Shown here: piece after piece, positions 1-7,190 of the stretch
Position numbering within the stretch: the first letter of the stretch is position 1
Layout: each line of letters starts with the position of its first letter
Assembly (NCBI GenBank): GCA_049508565.1
Contig: JBELAT010000074.1
Span: 1 to 10,320, forward strand
Origin: CAIRNS01 sp049508565
Lineage (GTDB): Bacteria > Elusimicrobiota > Endomicrobiia > Endomicrobiales > CAIRNS01
Length of the DNA: 10,320 nucleotides
Direction: 5' to 3'
Program-made: the position numbers and the translations under genes
The notes under the pieces: generated by a model
Told to the model about the DNA's origin: nothing
Seen by the model: only the letters and a program-made list of their open reading frames with translations
The model's database searches: none

Positions 1-1050
1 ACAGGCAAACCCTACCAGCAGATCCGCCTTGCCAATATAGCCCATGTGTGCAAACCGGATGATTTTGCCTTTAAGAGCTCCCTGACCGCCGGCGATGGAT
101 ATACCATATTCTTCCCGCAGCAGTTTGACGATCTTCCCTCCCTCAACACCAGAAGGAACACGGGCGCTGGTCACCACTTCACAAGGACGATCTCCAAACA
201 ACTCAAGTCCCAAGGCCTTCATGCCTGCGCGCGCAGCCTTTGCAAGCACAGCACAATCCTTCCACACATTTTCAATTCCTTTTTCCCGTATCATTCGTAT
301 GGATTCCTGCAGCGCTATTATCAACGTTATTGCCGGAGTAAACGGCGTTTCCTGCGTCGACAGTGATTTTTTCATTTTACGCCAGTCCCAGTAGAACCGG
401 GGAAGCTTAGCTTCTTCAACATACTTCCATGCTTTGGAACTTACCGATACAAACGCGAGCCCCGGAGCCAGCATCAAGCCTTTCTGAGAACCGGATACAA
501 CCACATCAACACTCCACTCATCGGTCAGAAATTTCTCGCCACCAAGCCCTGAAATTGCATCAACAACGAGTACTGCAGACGTTGCTGAAACGATTTTTCC
601 GATCGCTGCGATATCATTGGTCACGCCGGTTGACGTTTCCGTAAAAGTCGTATATACAGCTTTGATCTTTGGATCAGCTTTCAAAGCGGCGGCAATTGCC
701 TCAGGACTGACAACTTTTCCCCACTCAACCGAAATGACCGTCGGCTTAATCCCGTATGCCTCAAGAAGTTTTGTCCACCGTTCACCAAAGTTTCCGCAGG
801 AAGCAACCAGCGCGCTGTCACCCGGGCTCAGGAGATTGACGACCGACGATTCCATCGCCCCCGTACCTGAGGAGGCCATCATGAACACATCGTTTTTCGT
901 CTGAAAGATATATTTTAATCCTTCCGAAACATCCACAAAAATGGCACTGAATTCTGATGTCCGGTGGTGGATAATCGGGAGAGCCTCTTTAAGCGCAACA
1001 CTCGGGGGAATCGGTGTCGGTCCGGGCGTCAAAAGATAATGTTTTTTCAT
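1..1050 (-). CDS. Class V aminotransferase, alanine-glyoxylate / serine-pyruvate type (3' end cut by window edge)
   Basis: A PLP-dependent aminotransferase of fold type I, class V. Such cytoplasmic enzymes move an amino group between alanine or serine and glyoxylate or pyruvate; many bacterial members feed serine and glycine metabolism. I translated this frame by hand: 350 codons are open from the ATG at 1050 to the window edge. The N-terminus (YLLTPGPTPIPPSV) and the ASSGTGAMES segment (about residues 59-68, cofactor phosphate region) are typical. VVDAISGLGG gives the PLP-ring Asp (about residue 154), and SGSQKG contains the Schiff-base lysine, K190. RFAHMGYIG near the visible end is the usual C-terminal domain motif. 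About 30 residues are probably missing compared with the usual 380 or so. The start is supported by an AGGAGG ribosome site at 1060-1065, 9 nt away. It lies 109 nt downstream of lon on the same strand. The exact substrate cannot be told; phosphonate-related paralogues are possible. Confidence 0.9.
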   Translation of the reverse strand, partial: MKKHYLLTPGPTPIPPSVALKEALPIIHHRTSEFSAIFVDVSEGLKYIFQTKNDVFMMASSGTGAMESSVVNLLSPGDSALVASCGNFGERWTKLLEAYGIKPTVISVEWGKVVSPEAIAAALKADPKIKAVYTTFTETSTGVTNDIAAIGKIVSATSAVLVVDAISGLGGEKFLTDEWSVDVVVSGSQKGLMLAPGLAFVSVSSKAWKYVEEAKLPRFYWDWRKMKKSLSTQETPFTPAITLIIALQESIRMIREKGIENVWKDCAVLAKAARAGMKALGLELFGDRPCEVVTSARVPSGVEGGKIVKLLREEYGISIAGGQGALKGKIIRFAHMGYIGKADLLVGFAC

Positions 1051-1066
1051 TGTACATTTCCTCCTC

Positions 1067-1153
1067 TTAGTTGTGATATTTTTTTATCATTGCTAACCTG
1101 AGTTCATCAACAGCAGATCGGTCGTTAAGATTTAGATATAGCTCTTTAAACAA
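1067..1153 (-). other. Possible 28-codon small ORF or relic C-terminal tail directly after lon
   Basis: After the TAG stop of lon the same reading frame stays open for 30 codons and ends in TAA at 1067-1069, immediately before the ribosome site of the aminotransferase. A TTG at 1151-1153 could start a 28-residue peptide, with residues such as FKELYLNLNDRSAVDEL followed by a basic end. It has no Shine-Dalgarno of its own. The composition looks protein-like (charged, helix-prone) but the length is compatible with chance. It could be a former Lon tail, a coupling peptide, or nothing. Confidence 0.2.
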
Positions 1154-1159
1154 AATAAT

Positions 1160-3490
1160 CTAAATACCATGCTTGAGCACTTCATCCATGTGCTTGACTG
1201 GTATCAAATGTAATTTCTTTTTAATATCGTCGGGAATATCAGCCAGATCTTTTTTATTGCCTTCCGGGAATAAAACCGTCGTTATACCTTCACGATATGC
1301 TGCGAGCACTTTTTCTTTGAGCCCGCCAATAGCCAGAACCCGACCCCGCAGAGTTATTTCACCTGTCATAGCAAGATTTTTCTTGACTGGTTTATTCATG
1401 GCAACTGATGCCAGCGCGGTAGCAATTGCAATGCCGGCACTCGGTCCATCCTTGGGAACGGCACCTTCAGGCACATGAATATGGAAATCCGTTTCTTTAA
1501 ACATCGCTTCATTGATATTAAGCTTTTTTGCTGACGAACGGACATAGGTAAGAGCCGCTTGAGCAGACTCTTTCATGACATCGCCCAGTTTGCCGGTCAG
1601 GCTCAATATCCCCTTCCCCTTCATTCGATTGACCTCAATGGTCAGCGTCTCTCCGCCGACCTCGGTCCAGGCAAGACCCGTGGCAACGCCTATTGCATTC
1701 TGGGTTATTTTTTCCCGTTCATGATGCGCTATACCCAGGAACTTGGTGAGATTTTCCGGAAGAATGACAATTTTATGTTTTCTTTTACTCATTGCCAGCT
1801 CTTTGGTCACTTTTCGACAAAGGTTAGCAATTTCTCTCTCAAGATTGCGCACACCAGCTTCATGAGTGTACCGCGCTATTACATTGCGGAGCGTTTCTTT
1901 GGGAATTTCAATATCTTCATTTGTCAAACCGTGCTCTTTGGTCTGTTTGGGAATGAGATATTTCTGTGCTATGCTGACCTTTTCTTCATCAGTATACCCG
2001 GCAAATCGTATGATCTCAAGACGATCGAGCAGCGGACTGGGAATATTATATAAGGTATTGGCAGTGGTAATGAACATAACCTTTGAGAGATCGAATTCTA
2101 CATCAAGATAATGATCGCTAAACGTATAGTTCTGCTCCGGATCAAGAACTTCCAGAAGAGCTGACGAAGGATCGCCTCGCCAGTCGTTACCTAACTTATC
2201 AATTTCATCAAGGATAAAGACCGGATTATTGGATTTTGCTTTTCGGATGGATTGGATTATACGGCCCGGCAGAGCACCAATATAGGTACGCCGATGCCCC
2301 CGAATTTCGGCTTCATCTCGAACACCACCCAGCGAAATACGCGCAAAATTACGTCCCAGACTCCGAGCAACTGACTTTGCAATGGACGTCTTTCCCACCC
2401 CCGGCGGTCCGACAAAGCAGAGAATCGGGCCTTTTATTTTCTGCACGCGCCCCAGCACAGCAAGGTATTCAAGGACACGTTCTTTTATTTTTTCTAATCC
2501 AAAATGATCTTCATCTAGAATATTCTGTGCTCGTTTTATATCCAGAATATCTTTCGTACTAACCGACCACGGCAAATCGATCAACCAATCGAGATAGGTT
2601 CTGATAACCGTCGCCTCCGGAGAAAATGGCATCATTTTTTCAAGACGGGCAATTTCTTTGTTAGCCATTTCTTCGGCTTCTTTTGACATTTTAGCGCTTT
2701 TTATTTTTTCTTTAAGCTCATCGAGTTCCTTGGCGTAATCATCCTTTTGCTTTAGCTCCTTCTGGATGGCTTTCATTTGTTCTGTGAGATAATACTCTTT
2801 CTGAGTTTTTTCTATCTGACTGCGAACGCGGTTTTGTATCCGGCGTTCTATATTGAGAATTTCCAGTTCAGAGTTCAGTATACCGATAAGTTTTTCAAGA
2901 CGCTGTTCCGTATCAGGTGTTTCCAAGATTAACTGTTTATCCTGAAGTTTAACCATCAAATGTGATGTTATGGTATCAGCCAAACGGCCCGGGTCGGTAA
3001 TATTTGATACAGCCACCGCTATTTCCATCGGCAGACGCGGGTTCAATTTGATGTATTGCTCAAACAACGCGTTCGAACGACGCATCAATGCTTCAATCCC
3101 CGGTGTCTTCTCTACGGAATCTTCAAGAACGGTTAATTCAACCTCAACATACCCCTTGTCAATCTGACGATAATCTGTCCACCGAGCTCGCTGGATACCT
3201 TCAACGAGAACCTTGAGCGTTCCGTCAGGCATTTTCAGCATCTGTAAAATTTCCACAACCGTTCCAATGGGAAAAATGTCGTCAGGGCCGGGATCTTCTG
3301 TCTGAATATGTTTCTGGGCAACAACAAAGGCAAGTCGTTGACCGGCCATTGCAATTTCCAGGGCCTTTATGGATTTATCACGCCCTACTGCCAGCGGTAA
3401 TACCATCGCTGGGAAAACAATAATATCTCGCACTGGCAAAAGCGGGAGGCGGCTTGGGATGGGGTTTTTACTGCGATCAAGTTCGCTCAT
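1160..3490 (-). CDS. lon: ATP-dependent protease Lon (LonA type)
   Basis: A cytoplasmic homo-oligomeric AAA+ protease that unfolds and degrades damaged and some regulatory proteins. At 776 residues it matches the LonA family (about 770-820). Order of parts: N-terminal substrate-binding domain (about 13-205, beginning LPLLPVRDIIVFPAMVLPL), a coiled-coil linker (about 205-290), the AAA+ module with Walker A GPPGVGKT (361-368) and Walker B VFILDEID (424-431), sensor region TTANTL (475-480), then the protease domain (about 590-776). The catalytic Ser684 lies in PKDGPSAG and the partner Lys is K727 in GGLKEK; the Ser-Lys dyad is thus intact. The ATG overlaps the clpX stop by 4 nt (ATGA) and has an AGGA site 6 nt upstream, so translation is probably coupled to clpX. 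The stop is TAG, with 30 further open codons after it. Confidence 0.98.
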   Translation of the reverse strand: MSELDRSKNPIPSRLPLLPVRDIIVFPAMVLPLAVGRDKSIKALEIAMAGQRLAFVVAQKHIQTEDPGPDDIFPIGTVVEILQMLKMPDGTLKVLVEGIQRARWTDYRQIDKGYVEVELTVLEDSVEKTPGIEALMRRSNALFEQYIKLNPRLPMEIAVAVSNITDPGRLADTITSHLMVKLQDKQLILETPDTEQRLEKLIGILNSELEILNIERRIQNRVRSQIEKTQKEYYLTEQMKAIQKELKQKDDYAKELDELKEKIKSAKMSKEAEEMANKEIARLEKMMPFSPEATVIRTYLDWLIDLPWSVSTKDILDIKRAQNILDEDHFGLEKIKERVLEYLAVLGRVQKIKGPILCFVGPPGVGKTSIAKSVARSLGRNFARISLGGVRDEAEIRGHRRTYIGALPGRIIQSIRKAKSNNPVFILDEIDKLGNDWRGDPSSALLEVLDPEQNYTFSDHYLDVEFDLSKVMFITTANTLYNIPSPLLDRLEIIRFAGYTDEEKVSIAQKYLIPKQTKEHGLTNEDIEIPKETLRNVIARYTHEAGVRNLEREIANLCRKVTKELAMSKRKHKIVILPENLTKFLGIAHHEREKITQNAIGVATGLAWTEVGGETLTIEVNRMKGKGILSLTGKLGDVMKESAQAALTYVRSSAKKLNINEAMFKETDFHIHVPEGAVPKDGPSAGIAIATALASVAMNKPVKKNLAMTGEITLRGRVLAIGGLKEKVLAAYREGITTVLFPEGNKKDLADIPDDIKKKLHLIPVKHMDEVLKHGI

Positions 3491-4743
3491 GCTGATTCCT
3501 TTGACCGCCTGTCGTATTCAAGTTTAGGCGGTGTTTTTTTAGTGACTGCGTCTTTATCAATAATACATTTCTTAAGAGCAGTTTGTTCGGGGAGATCGTA
3601 CATGACATCCAGCAGCAAATCTTCAAGAATCGCACGTAATCCCCTGGCGCCAGACCCGCGCTGCAAGGCTGATATAGCGATCGTTTCAAGCGCCTCTGTT
3701 GTAAAAGAGAGCTCAACCCCCTCAAGCGCAAATATTTTCGCGTACTGTTTCACCAGCGCATTTTTGGGGTCAGTCAGAATATGTACCAGATCCGCCGGTG
3801 TCAGGCTTTTAAGAGTACTGATGACGGGAACTCGACCGACAAATTCGGGGATCAAACCGTATTTTATGAGGTCCTCAGGTTGTAGTAAGGGAAGAATGTC
3901 ATCGACATTTCTATCTTTTTTGCTTTTTGTTTCTGATAGAAATCCTACTTTTTTAGCGGCCAGCCGATGTTCAATGATTTTGTCAAGACTATCAAAAGCA
4001 CCGCCGCAAATGAAGAGAATATTGGTGGTATTGACCTTAATATATTCTTGTTGCGGATGTTTCCTGCCGCCTTGAGGAGGTACATTGGCATCGGTTCCTT
4101 CAAGAATTTTCAACAACGCCTGCTGAACACCCTCACCCGACACATCACGGGTAATGGAGGGGCTGTCTGAACGACGGGATATTTTATCGATCTCATCGAT
4201 GTAGATGATGCCCTTTTCTGCTCGTTTGACATCAAAGGAACAATTTTGCAGCAGACGTAAAATGATATTTTCGACATCTTCGCCAACATAGCCTGCTTCC
4301 GTCAAGGTCGTTGCGTCGGCCATTGCAAACGGCACATGCAGAAGTCGTGCGAGCGTTTGCGCAAGGAGTGTTTTTCCTGTCCCGGTAGGCCCAACAAGCA
4401 AAATATTCGATTTTTGCAATTCAACATCATTTTTACTGCCACGAGGGACATCGAGACGACGGTAATGATTATAGACGGCAACCGAGAGAGTCTTTTTTGC
4501 CCGCTCCTGTCCGACAACATATTCATCAAGCGCATGCTTGATCTCGTGTGGTTTGGGAAGATTTTTCAATGTCCGGTGAGATTCTTCCTGTTCGATTCTG
4601 GAGAGAAGTTCGCTGGAGTTTTTGATGCACTCATCGCATACATATGCACCCTGGCTGCCAACCAGCCTGACACCATGATGTTTTGTCCGGTGGCAGAATA
4701 CGCAGCTTTGCTCATTGTCGCCCGTTTTGGGAGTTTCAACCAT
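3487..4743 (-). CDS. clpX: ATP-dependent Clp protease ATP-binding subunit ClpX
   Basis: The AAA+ unfoldase that recognises tagged or native substrates and threads them into ClpP. At 418 residues it is full length (E. coli 424). The N-terminal zinc-binding domain has Cys14, Cys17, Cys36 and Cys39 in the CxxC...CxxC pattern. Walker A GPTGTGKT is at 118-125, pore loop GYVG at 151-154, Walker B IIYIDEID at 179-186, and the RKH pore loop at 227-229. FVGRVP (301-306) holds an expected arginine, and GSGARGLR near the C-terminus is sensor 2. The ClpP-docking loop carries VGF (266-268) where E. coli has IGF, a mild variant. The ATG is only 2 nt after the clpP stop with a weak purine-rich site, which points to translational coupling within tig-clpP-clpX-lon. 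Confidence 0.98.
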   Translation of the reverse strand: MVETPKTGDNEQSCVFCHRTKHHGVRLVGSQGAYVCDECIKNSSELLSRIEQEESHRTLKNLPKPHEIKHALDEYVVGQERAKKTLSVAVYNHYRRLDVPRGSKNDVELQKSNILLVGPTGTGKTLLAQTLARLLHVPFAMADATTLTEAGYVGEDVENIILRLLQNCSFDVKRAEKGIIYIDEIDKISRRSDSPSITRDVSGEGVQQALLKILEGTDANVPPQGGRKHPQQEYIKVNTTNILFICGGAFDSLDKIIEHRLAAKKVGFLSETKSKKDRNVDDILPLLQPEDLIKYGLIPEFVGRVPVISTLKSLTPADLVHILTDPKNALVKQYAKIFALEGVELSFTTEALETIAISALQRGSGARGLRAILEDLLLDVMYDLPEQTALKKCIIDKDAVTKKTPPKLEYDRRSKESA

Positions 4744-4745
4744 TG

Positions 4746-5357
4746 TTATTTCTTTCTTGGCATAATGACTTCATCAATAATACCGTATTGTTTCGCATCT
4801 TCGGCTGACATATAAAAATTGCGTTCAGTGTCTTGTCGGACGCGCGCCGCTTGCTGTCCCGTATGTTTGGCAAGAATGTCAATCAATTTATCCTTGGTCG
4901 CGAGCAGTTCGCTGGTCTCAATTTGAATGTCTGTTACCTGACCCGAAATACCTTCTCCATTAATATGCGGCTGATGAATCATCACACGCGAATGCGGCAG
5001 AGCATAACGCCGGCCTTTTGTTCCGGCAGCCAACAATAATGCTCCAAATGACATTGCCATACCCATACATATTGTAGTAATGGGTGATCGTATATATTGC
5101 ATGGTGTCATAAACTGCGAGTCCTGCAGTCACCATGCCTCCAGGCGAATTGACGTAAAGGTTTATATCCTTATCTGTATCTTCAGCATCGAGGTACAGCA
5201 ACTGAGCAATGATGAGGTTGGCCGAATCAGTGGTCATGGCACCGCCGTAACCGCCAACAAAAATAATGCGATCTTTTAAAAGTCGCGAATAGATGTCGTA
5301 ACCAACAGCCGCTCCCTGGTTCCACCGCTCAATAATCGTGGGGACAAGACCTGACAT
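4746..5357 (-). CDS. clpP: ATP-dependent Clp protease proteolytic subunit ClpP (Asn in place of catalytic Asp)
   Basis: The serine peptidase that forms the double-heptamer chamber of ClpXP. At 203 residues it is normal in length, begins almost directly at the mature end (LVPTIIE), and has the YDIYSRLLKDRIIF and YVNSPGG signatures. The nucleophile is Ser103 in GMAMSFGA, a variant of the common GQAASMGA, and His128 lies in RVMIHQP. Where E. coli has the catalytic Asp (TERD), this protein reads TERN: Asn180, encoded by AAT. It also shows short insertions relative to E. coli after IIFVGG (about 3 residues) and in the HINGEGISGQ handle region (about 2). The start has a GGAGG site at 5365-5369, 7 nt upstream. 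The gene lies 26 nt after tig and 2 nt before clpX. Family assignment is secure; full peptidase activity is less certain because of Asn180. Confidence 0.96.
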   Translation of the reverse strand: MSGLVPTIIERWNQGAAVGYDIYSRLLKDRIIFVGGYGGAMTTDSANLIIAQLLYLDAEDTDKDINLYVNSPGGMVTAGLAVYDTMQYIRSPITTICMGMAMSFGALLLAAGTKGRRYALPHSRVMIHQPHINGEGISGQVTDIQIETSELLATKDKLIDILAKHTGQQAARVRQDTERNFYMSAEDAKQYGIIDEVIMPRKK

Positions 5358-5383
5358 AGTGCCGCCTCCGTTTATCTATGTAT

Positions 5384-6688
5384 CTATTTCTTTATTTCCT
5401 CTTTGACTTTTGCGTTATTTAAAAGATATGCGAATATTTTCTCTTCCTTAAGTGTCGAGCTGATAGCAGCTTTATTTTCTTCAAAATATTTTTCAGCATC
5501 ACTTTCATGCCCGGGATTTGCCGCCTTCATCCGGTCATGTTCCTGTGAAAGTTCAGCATCGGTAATATCAAGTTTTTCCGCAGTCGCAAGAGCACCTAAT
5601 ATATAGGAAATCCTGACATTGTTTTCCGCTTCAGAACGATATTTTTTACGCCAGTCTTCTTTTTCTTTTTCAAGATTCTGTTGATGCATCCCCCGGCGTT
5701 TTAAATATTCAACCGTTCGCTCCCACATTTGAGTCAACTGCCCTTCAGTGAGGGACTGAGGAACGGGGAAGGTATTTGCACCAAGCAGATGCGTGATGAT
5801 CTGCTTTTCAACGTCCTGATCCTGACGTTTTTTCTCTTCAGACTCAAGAGTTTCCTTGAGTTTTTTTTCTAGATCGGACAGATTTTCAAGCCCCAAATCC
5901 TTGGCAAATTCATCGTCAAGCATTGGCAGAACTTTCTCTTTTATTTCATTAACTGTTACATGAAACACAACCTTTTTACCGGCAAGATGTTTTGCTCCAT
6001 AATCGGCCGGGAACGTCACCGGGACTTCTTTGATCTCACCTTTTTTTGTGCCGATCAAGCCTTCCTTCAACCCAGGTATAATCTGCTGCTCAGACAGGTC
6101 CATTACATAATTTTTAGTTTTTAGATCATTGAGAGATTGACCATCACTGTAACATTCATAGTCAACAGTCACTACATGTGATGGCGCGACCGTATCACTG
6201 GTTGAGGGTTCCAGGCGAGCATTGCGTTCTCGCACGAGGTTCAGGCTTTCTTTAATTTTAGCATCGGTCACCGGGTTAATTGTCCGGGTAATCTTTATGC
6301 CTTTATAATCTTTAACCTTAAATTCGGGATGACGCTCAGCCTTTAACACGTACTGAAACGGCTTGTCAAAATCAAAGGTAACCTTATCAATTAACGGCAC
6401 ATCGATCGGGCTGATTCCCTGTGAACTCAAGGCTTCAAAGGCAGTTTTATGGATGAGATTTTCAATGACTTTTTCACGTGCCTTACCTATAAAAGTCTTT
6501 TTTACCATATCATGCGGCGCTTTTCCTGTGCGGAATCCTGGTATTTGGGCTACTTTCTGTATCTCATCAAAAACAGTATCAGTTTCTTTGACTACAGCAG
6601 GGTGCGGGACCTCAACATTTAATAATACCGCGCATGGATTATTTTCCACTACGGTCACCTTACAATTTTCCACCGGCTTAGTTTCCAT
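5384..6688 (-). CDS. tig: Trigger factor (ribosome-associated chaperone and prolyl isomerase)
   Basis: Trigger factor binds the ribosomal exit tunnel and shields nascent chains. Numbering from the preferred start gives 434 residues, as in the family (about 430-450). The N-terminal ribosome-binding domain carries GFRTGKAP at 51-58, the tunnel-docking signature. The FKBP-type prolyl isomerase domain follows at about 160-245 (VTVDYECY, then IIPGLKEGLIGTKKGE and VTFPADYG). The C-terminal half is a charged helical chaperone region. The open frame extends to an ATG at 6715, but the ATG at 6686-6688 has a GGGAG site (6694-6698) 5 nt upstream, and METKPVEN fits the usual N-terminus better, so I chose it; starts at 6700 or 6715 remain possible. 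The stop is TAG. It is the first protein gene of the tig-clpP-clpX-lon run. Confidence 0.97.
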   Translation of the reverse strand: METKPVENCKVTVVENNPCAVLLNVEVPHPAVVKETDTVFDEIQKVAQIPGFRTGKAPHDMVKKTFIGKAREKVIENLIHKTAFEALSSQGISPIDVPLIDKVTFDFDKPFQYVLKAERHPEFKVKDYKGIKITRTINPVTDAKIKESLNLVRERNARLEPSTSDTVAPSHVVTVDYECYSDGQSLNDLKTKNYVMDLSEQQIIPGLKEGLIGTKKGEIKEVPVTFPADYGAKHLAGKKVVFHVTVNEIKEKVLPMLDDEFAKDLGLENLSDLEKKLKETLESEEKKRQDQDVEKQIITHLLGANTFPVPQSLTEGQLTQMWERTVEYLKRRGMHQQNLEKEKEDWRKKYRSEAENNVRISYILGALATAEKLDITDAELSQEHDRMKAANPGHESDAEKYFEENKAAISSTLKEEKIFAYLLNNAKVKEEIKK

Positions 6689-6693
6689 GAATT

Positions 6694-6698
6694 CTCCC
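6694..6698 (-). promoter_or_regulatory. Ribosome binding site deciding the tig start
   Basis: The minus strand reads GGGAG here, 5 nt before the ATG at 6688. No comparable site precedes the upstream in-frame ATG codons at 6700 and 6715, so this site argues for the shorter trigger factor. Confidence 0.6.
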
Positions 6699-6786
6699 AT
6701 TAACAATTGACTCATTCTAACAAATATCTGATGCGGTATGCAGATGCACTTTTCGCTATTTTACTATCTTTTAGTATGATTTTCTA

Positions 6787-6868
6787 TGCGGACGGAGGGA
6801 CTTGAACCCACACGCCGTTAGGCATATGATCCTAAGTCATACGCGTCTGCCAGTTCCGCCACGCCCGC
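6787..6868 (-). tRNA. tRNA-Leu (anticodon UAG)
   Basis: On the minus strand a 7-bp acceptor stem GCGGGCG pairs with CGTCCGC (one G-T). The anticodon stem TATGA/TCATA encloses the loop CTTAGGA, giving anticodon UAG, which reads CUA and related leucine codons. A long variable arm with a GCC/GGC stem marks it as a class II tRNA, and the T loop is TTCAAGT. The 82-nt length includes the discriminator A. CCA is not encoded; the next bases read TAG. Confidence 0.95.
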
Positions 6869-6909
6869 ATTTTAACCGAGGATAATTCTGGTTTTCATTA
6901 AGGTAATTG

Positions 6910-6982
6910 TGCGCTGCATAGGAATCGAACCTATAACCTGACGATTAAGAGTCGCCTGCTCTACCAATTGAGCTAGCAGCGC
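6910..6982 (-). tRNA. tRNA-Lys (anticodon CUU)
   Basis: Acceptor GCGCTGC pairs perfectly with GCAGCGC. The D arm is GCTCAATTGGTAGAGC, the anticodon stem GGCGA/TCGTC encloses CTCTTAA with anticodon CUU (codon AAG), and the T arm is ATAGG-TTCGATT-CCTAT. The length is 73 nt with discriminator A. The CCA end is not encoded, so it must be added after transcription. Confidence 0.95.
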
Positions 6983-7007
6983 ATACTTCAGTAAACTGCA
7001 CAGAATC

Positions 7008-7081
7008 TGGGCTTGGTGGGACTTGAACCCACAACCTACAGATTCGAAGTCTGCCACTCTATCCAATTGAGCTACAAGCCC
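7008..7081 (-). tRNA. tRNA-Arg (anticodon UCG)
   Basis: Acceptor GGGCTTG pairs with CAAGCCC. The anticodon stem GCAGA/TCTGT encloses loop CTTCGAA, anticodon UCG, reading CGA-type arginine codons; the T arm is GTGGG-TTCAAGT-CCCAC. The length is 74 nt with discriminator A and no encoded CCA. It is the promoter-proximal gene of the three-tRNA cluster; the spacers to the neighbouring tRNAs are 25 and 41 nt. Confidence 0.95.
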
Positions 7082-7099
7082 TATCTGTAATAAAAAAGG

Positions 7100-7128
7100 A
7101 TTTTAACAAACTCTTTAAAATATGTCAA
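7100..7128 (-). promoter_or_regulatory. Sigma70-type promoter for the tRNA cluster and probably tig-clpP-clpX-lon
   Basis: On the minus strand a perfect TTGACA (7123-7128) is followed by a 17-bp spacer and TAAAAT (7100-7105), one base from consensus. The predicted start is near 7092-7094, about 12 nt before tRNA-Arg, which is a usual short tRNA leader. I saw no convincing separate promoter between tRNA-Leu and tig, so the transcript may run on. Confidence 0.7.
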
Positions 7129-7139
7129 GATAAATGAGT

Positions 7140-7151
7140 GTTTTATAAAAC
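7140..7151. promoter_or_regulatory. 12-bp perfect palindrome between divergent promoters, candidate operator
   Basis: GTTTTATAAAAC reads the same on both strands. It lies in the 26-bp gap between the two outward-facing -35 boxes (7123-7128 and 7155-7160), a place where one bound protein could affect both promoters. It is AT-rich, so chance is possible, and no regulator family can be named from it. Confidence 0.35.
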
Positions 7152-7154
7152 TGC

Positions 7155-7183
7155 TTGACAAATATATGTTTTTTTAATAGAAT
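7155..7183 (+). promoter_or_regulatory. Near-consensus sigma70-type promoter for the binding protein-kinase operon
   Basis: TTGACA at 7155-7160, a 17-bp spacer, then TAGAAT at 7178-7183, one base off TATAAT. The predicted transcription start falls at about 7190-7191, on or next to the ATG of the downstream gene, which would make the message leaderless. Confidence 0.65.
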
Positions 7184-7190
7184 CCGAAAA

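Noticed and set aside
617..904. Plus-strand open frames over the left end
   Set aside because: They are antisense to the aminotransferase, whose minus-strand frame carries all the family motifs.
1074..1089. Possible hairpin TGATA / TATCA after lon
   Set aside because: Only five AT-rich base pairs with an A/T loop; too weak for an intrinsic terminator.
3542..4075. 177-codon plus-strand open frame opposite clpX
   Set aside because: It lies wholly antisense to a well conserved gene and shows no recognisable domain.
4336..4815. 159-codon plus-strand open frame opposite clpX and clpP
   Set aside because: Antisense shadow of two certain genes, with no ribosome site or family likeness.
6762..6776. 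Inverted repeat TACTA / TAGTA between tRNA-Leu and tig
   Set aside because: Five AT-rich pairs with no strong T-run after it on the minus strand; not a convincing terminator.
6872..7066. 64-codon minus-strand open frame
   Set aside because: It runs through the tRNA-Lys and most of the tRNA-Arg genes; the peptide is translated tRNA sequence.
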